Shown here: positions 6,301 through 6,901 of the stretch, piece after piece | Numbering within the stretch: the first letter of the stretch is position 1 | Layout of the letters: every line of letters starts with the position of its first letter | Assembly (NCBI GenBank): GCA_023253905.1 | Contig: JALREG010000062.1 | Span: forward strand, 1-6,901 | Reading direction: 5' to 3' | DNA: 6,901 nucleotides | Origin: Burkholderiaceae bacterium | GTDB taxonomy: Bacteria > Pseudomonadota > Gammaproteobacteria > Burkholderiales > Burkholderiaceae | The notes under the pieces: generated by a model | Told to the model about the DNA's origin: nothing | Databases searched by the model: none | What the model saw: only the letters and a program-made list of their open reading frames with translations | Program-made: the position numbers and the translations under genes

Positions 6301-6901
6301 CCGCCCTTGATCAGCAGGCACTTGACCAGCGCTTTATCCCGTTTGATTCGCTTCGCTACAGCACCGAAGCGTTTATTGACTACCGCATTCCGGAGTGCTC
6401 GCCCAAGTACAACTACGCGCTGATCGGGCCCGGTGTGTCTCAGAACCCGAATCAGCCTATCAGCCTGCGAGAACGCCATGGCTTTCAGGTGGGCGGTGTG
6501 TCCATGCCCCACGGCAAGATGAATCCGCCGCACATGCACTTCACCTGCGAGGTGTTTATCTGCGTGCGAGGCGAATGGGAAGTCATGTGGGGCTTCAACC
6601 CCGATCACCGCAGCGTGCGCATCGGCGCAGGCGATATCGTGAGCGTACCCACCTGGATCTACCGCGGCTTTCGAAATATCGGCATCGATGACGGATTCAT
6701 GTTCACCGCGCTCGGCGGCGACGATACCGGCGGCATCCTCTGGGGGCCCACCACGCTGGCAGCTGCGGCGGCAAACGGACTCCACCTCACCGACGACTAC
6801 CGCATCATCGACGAACGCAAGGGGGAGAAGCTCGTGCCGCCCCTGAAGGCGCTCCAGCCCATGACCCAGCAGGAAATTGCCGCCCTACGCGACTGGAGCG
6901 A
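6297..6901 (+). CDS. Cupin-domain protein, 3' end beyond the window
   Basis: The 201 visible residues contain one cupin barrel. Motif 1 fits the consensus exactly: G73, H79, H81, E85 and G92 within GKMNPPHMHFTCEVF and the next seven residues. Motif 2 is GDIVSVPTWIYRGFRN at 112-127: the usual PxG is PTW, and the fourth metal ligand, normally histidine, is R123. Metal binding would therefore be by two His and one Glu, with an altered fourth site. After the barrel come GGDDTGGILWGP at 140-151 and a charged C-terminal part that may be interdomain linker or the gene's end. The ATG at 6297 overlaps the repressor stop (ATGA) and has no ribosome site, so translation is probably coupled to the repressor. 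It is not recognisably gentisate 1,2-dioxygenase, which is a longer bicupin; an oxygenase, isomerase or ligand-binding role is open. Confidence 0.8.
   Translation, partial: MTALDQQALDQRFIPFDSLRYSTEAFIDYRIPECSPKYNYALIGPGVSQNPNQPISLRERHGFQVGGVSMPHGKMNPPHMHFTCEVFICVRGEWEVMWGFNPDHRSVRIGAGDIVSVPTWIYRGFRNIGIDDGFMFTALGGDDTGGILWGPTTLAAAAANGLHLTDDYRIIDERKGEKLVPPLKALQPMTQQEIAALRDWS

Noticed and set aside
6216..6785. Minus-strand open frame (189 codons) opposite the cupin start
   Set aside because: The plus strand encodes a cupin with an exact motif 1, coupled to the repressor. The minus frame looks like an antisense shadow.

Overview
The window looks like a piece of a high-GC proteobacterial genome, most likely a betaproteobacterium (Burkholderiales-like). 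I infer this from the close resemblance of the encoded enzymes to gentisate-pathway proteins of Ralstonia/Polaromonas type and from the CTG-dominated leucine codon use. The first ~600 bases are of different origin. No RNA genes, CRISPR arrays or insertion sequences are visible.

Layout. (1) Positions 2-595 (+) hold an internal piece of a phage HK97-type major capsid gene. It is open at the window start and cut off near 595. (2) Positions 595-3932 (-) are a four-gene catabolic operon, read from right to left: a non-canonical crotonase (enoyl-CoA hydratase/isomerase superfamily), a LysE/RhtB exporter, a 3-hydroxybenzoate 6-hydroxylase and a glutathione-dependent maleylpyruvate isomerase. The isomerase has lost its last ~20 residues exactly where the capsid fragment begins. 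(3) Positions 3933-4126 are the divergent control region, with a perfect 12-bp palindrome. (4) Positions 4127-6901 (+) hold an ACMSD-type amidohydrolase/decarboxylase, a LacI-family repressor and a cupin that runs off the window. A perfect-arm 22-bp operator-like palindrome precedes the repressor.

How the genes may work together. 3-hydroxybenzoate 6-hydroxylase makes gentisate. A ring dioxygenase (not in the window) would open it to maleylpyruvate, and the isomerase would convert this to fumarylpyruvate. The ACMSD-like enzyme, the cupin and the crotonase could feed a less common aromatic acid into this route, but their substrates cannot be read from sequence. A LacI-type regulator is an unusual choice for a gentisate-type pathway, and its own promoter carries the best operator in the window.

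The main points for a second look are the capsid/isomerase junction (assembly chimera or real rearrangement), the palindromic operator, the crotonase lacking both hydratase glutamates, and the cupin whose motif-2 histidine is arginine. I see no clear evidence of a wholly new system. The best candidate for something undescribed is the divergent LacI-controlled aromatic cluster as a whole.
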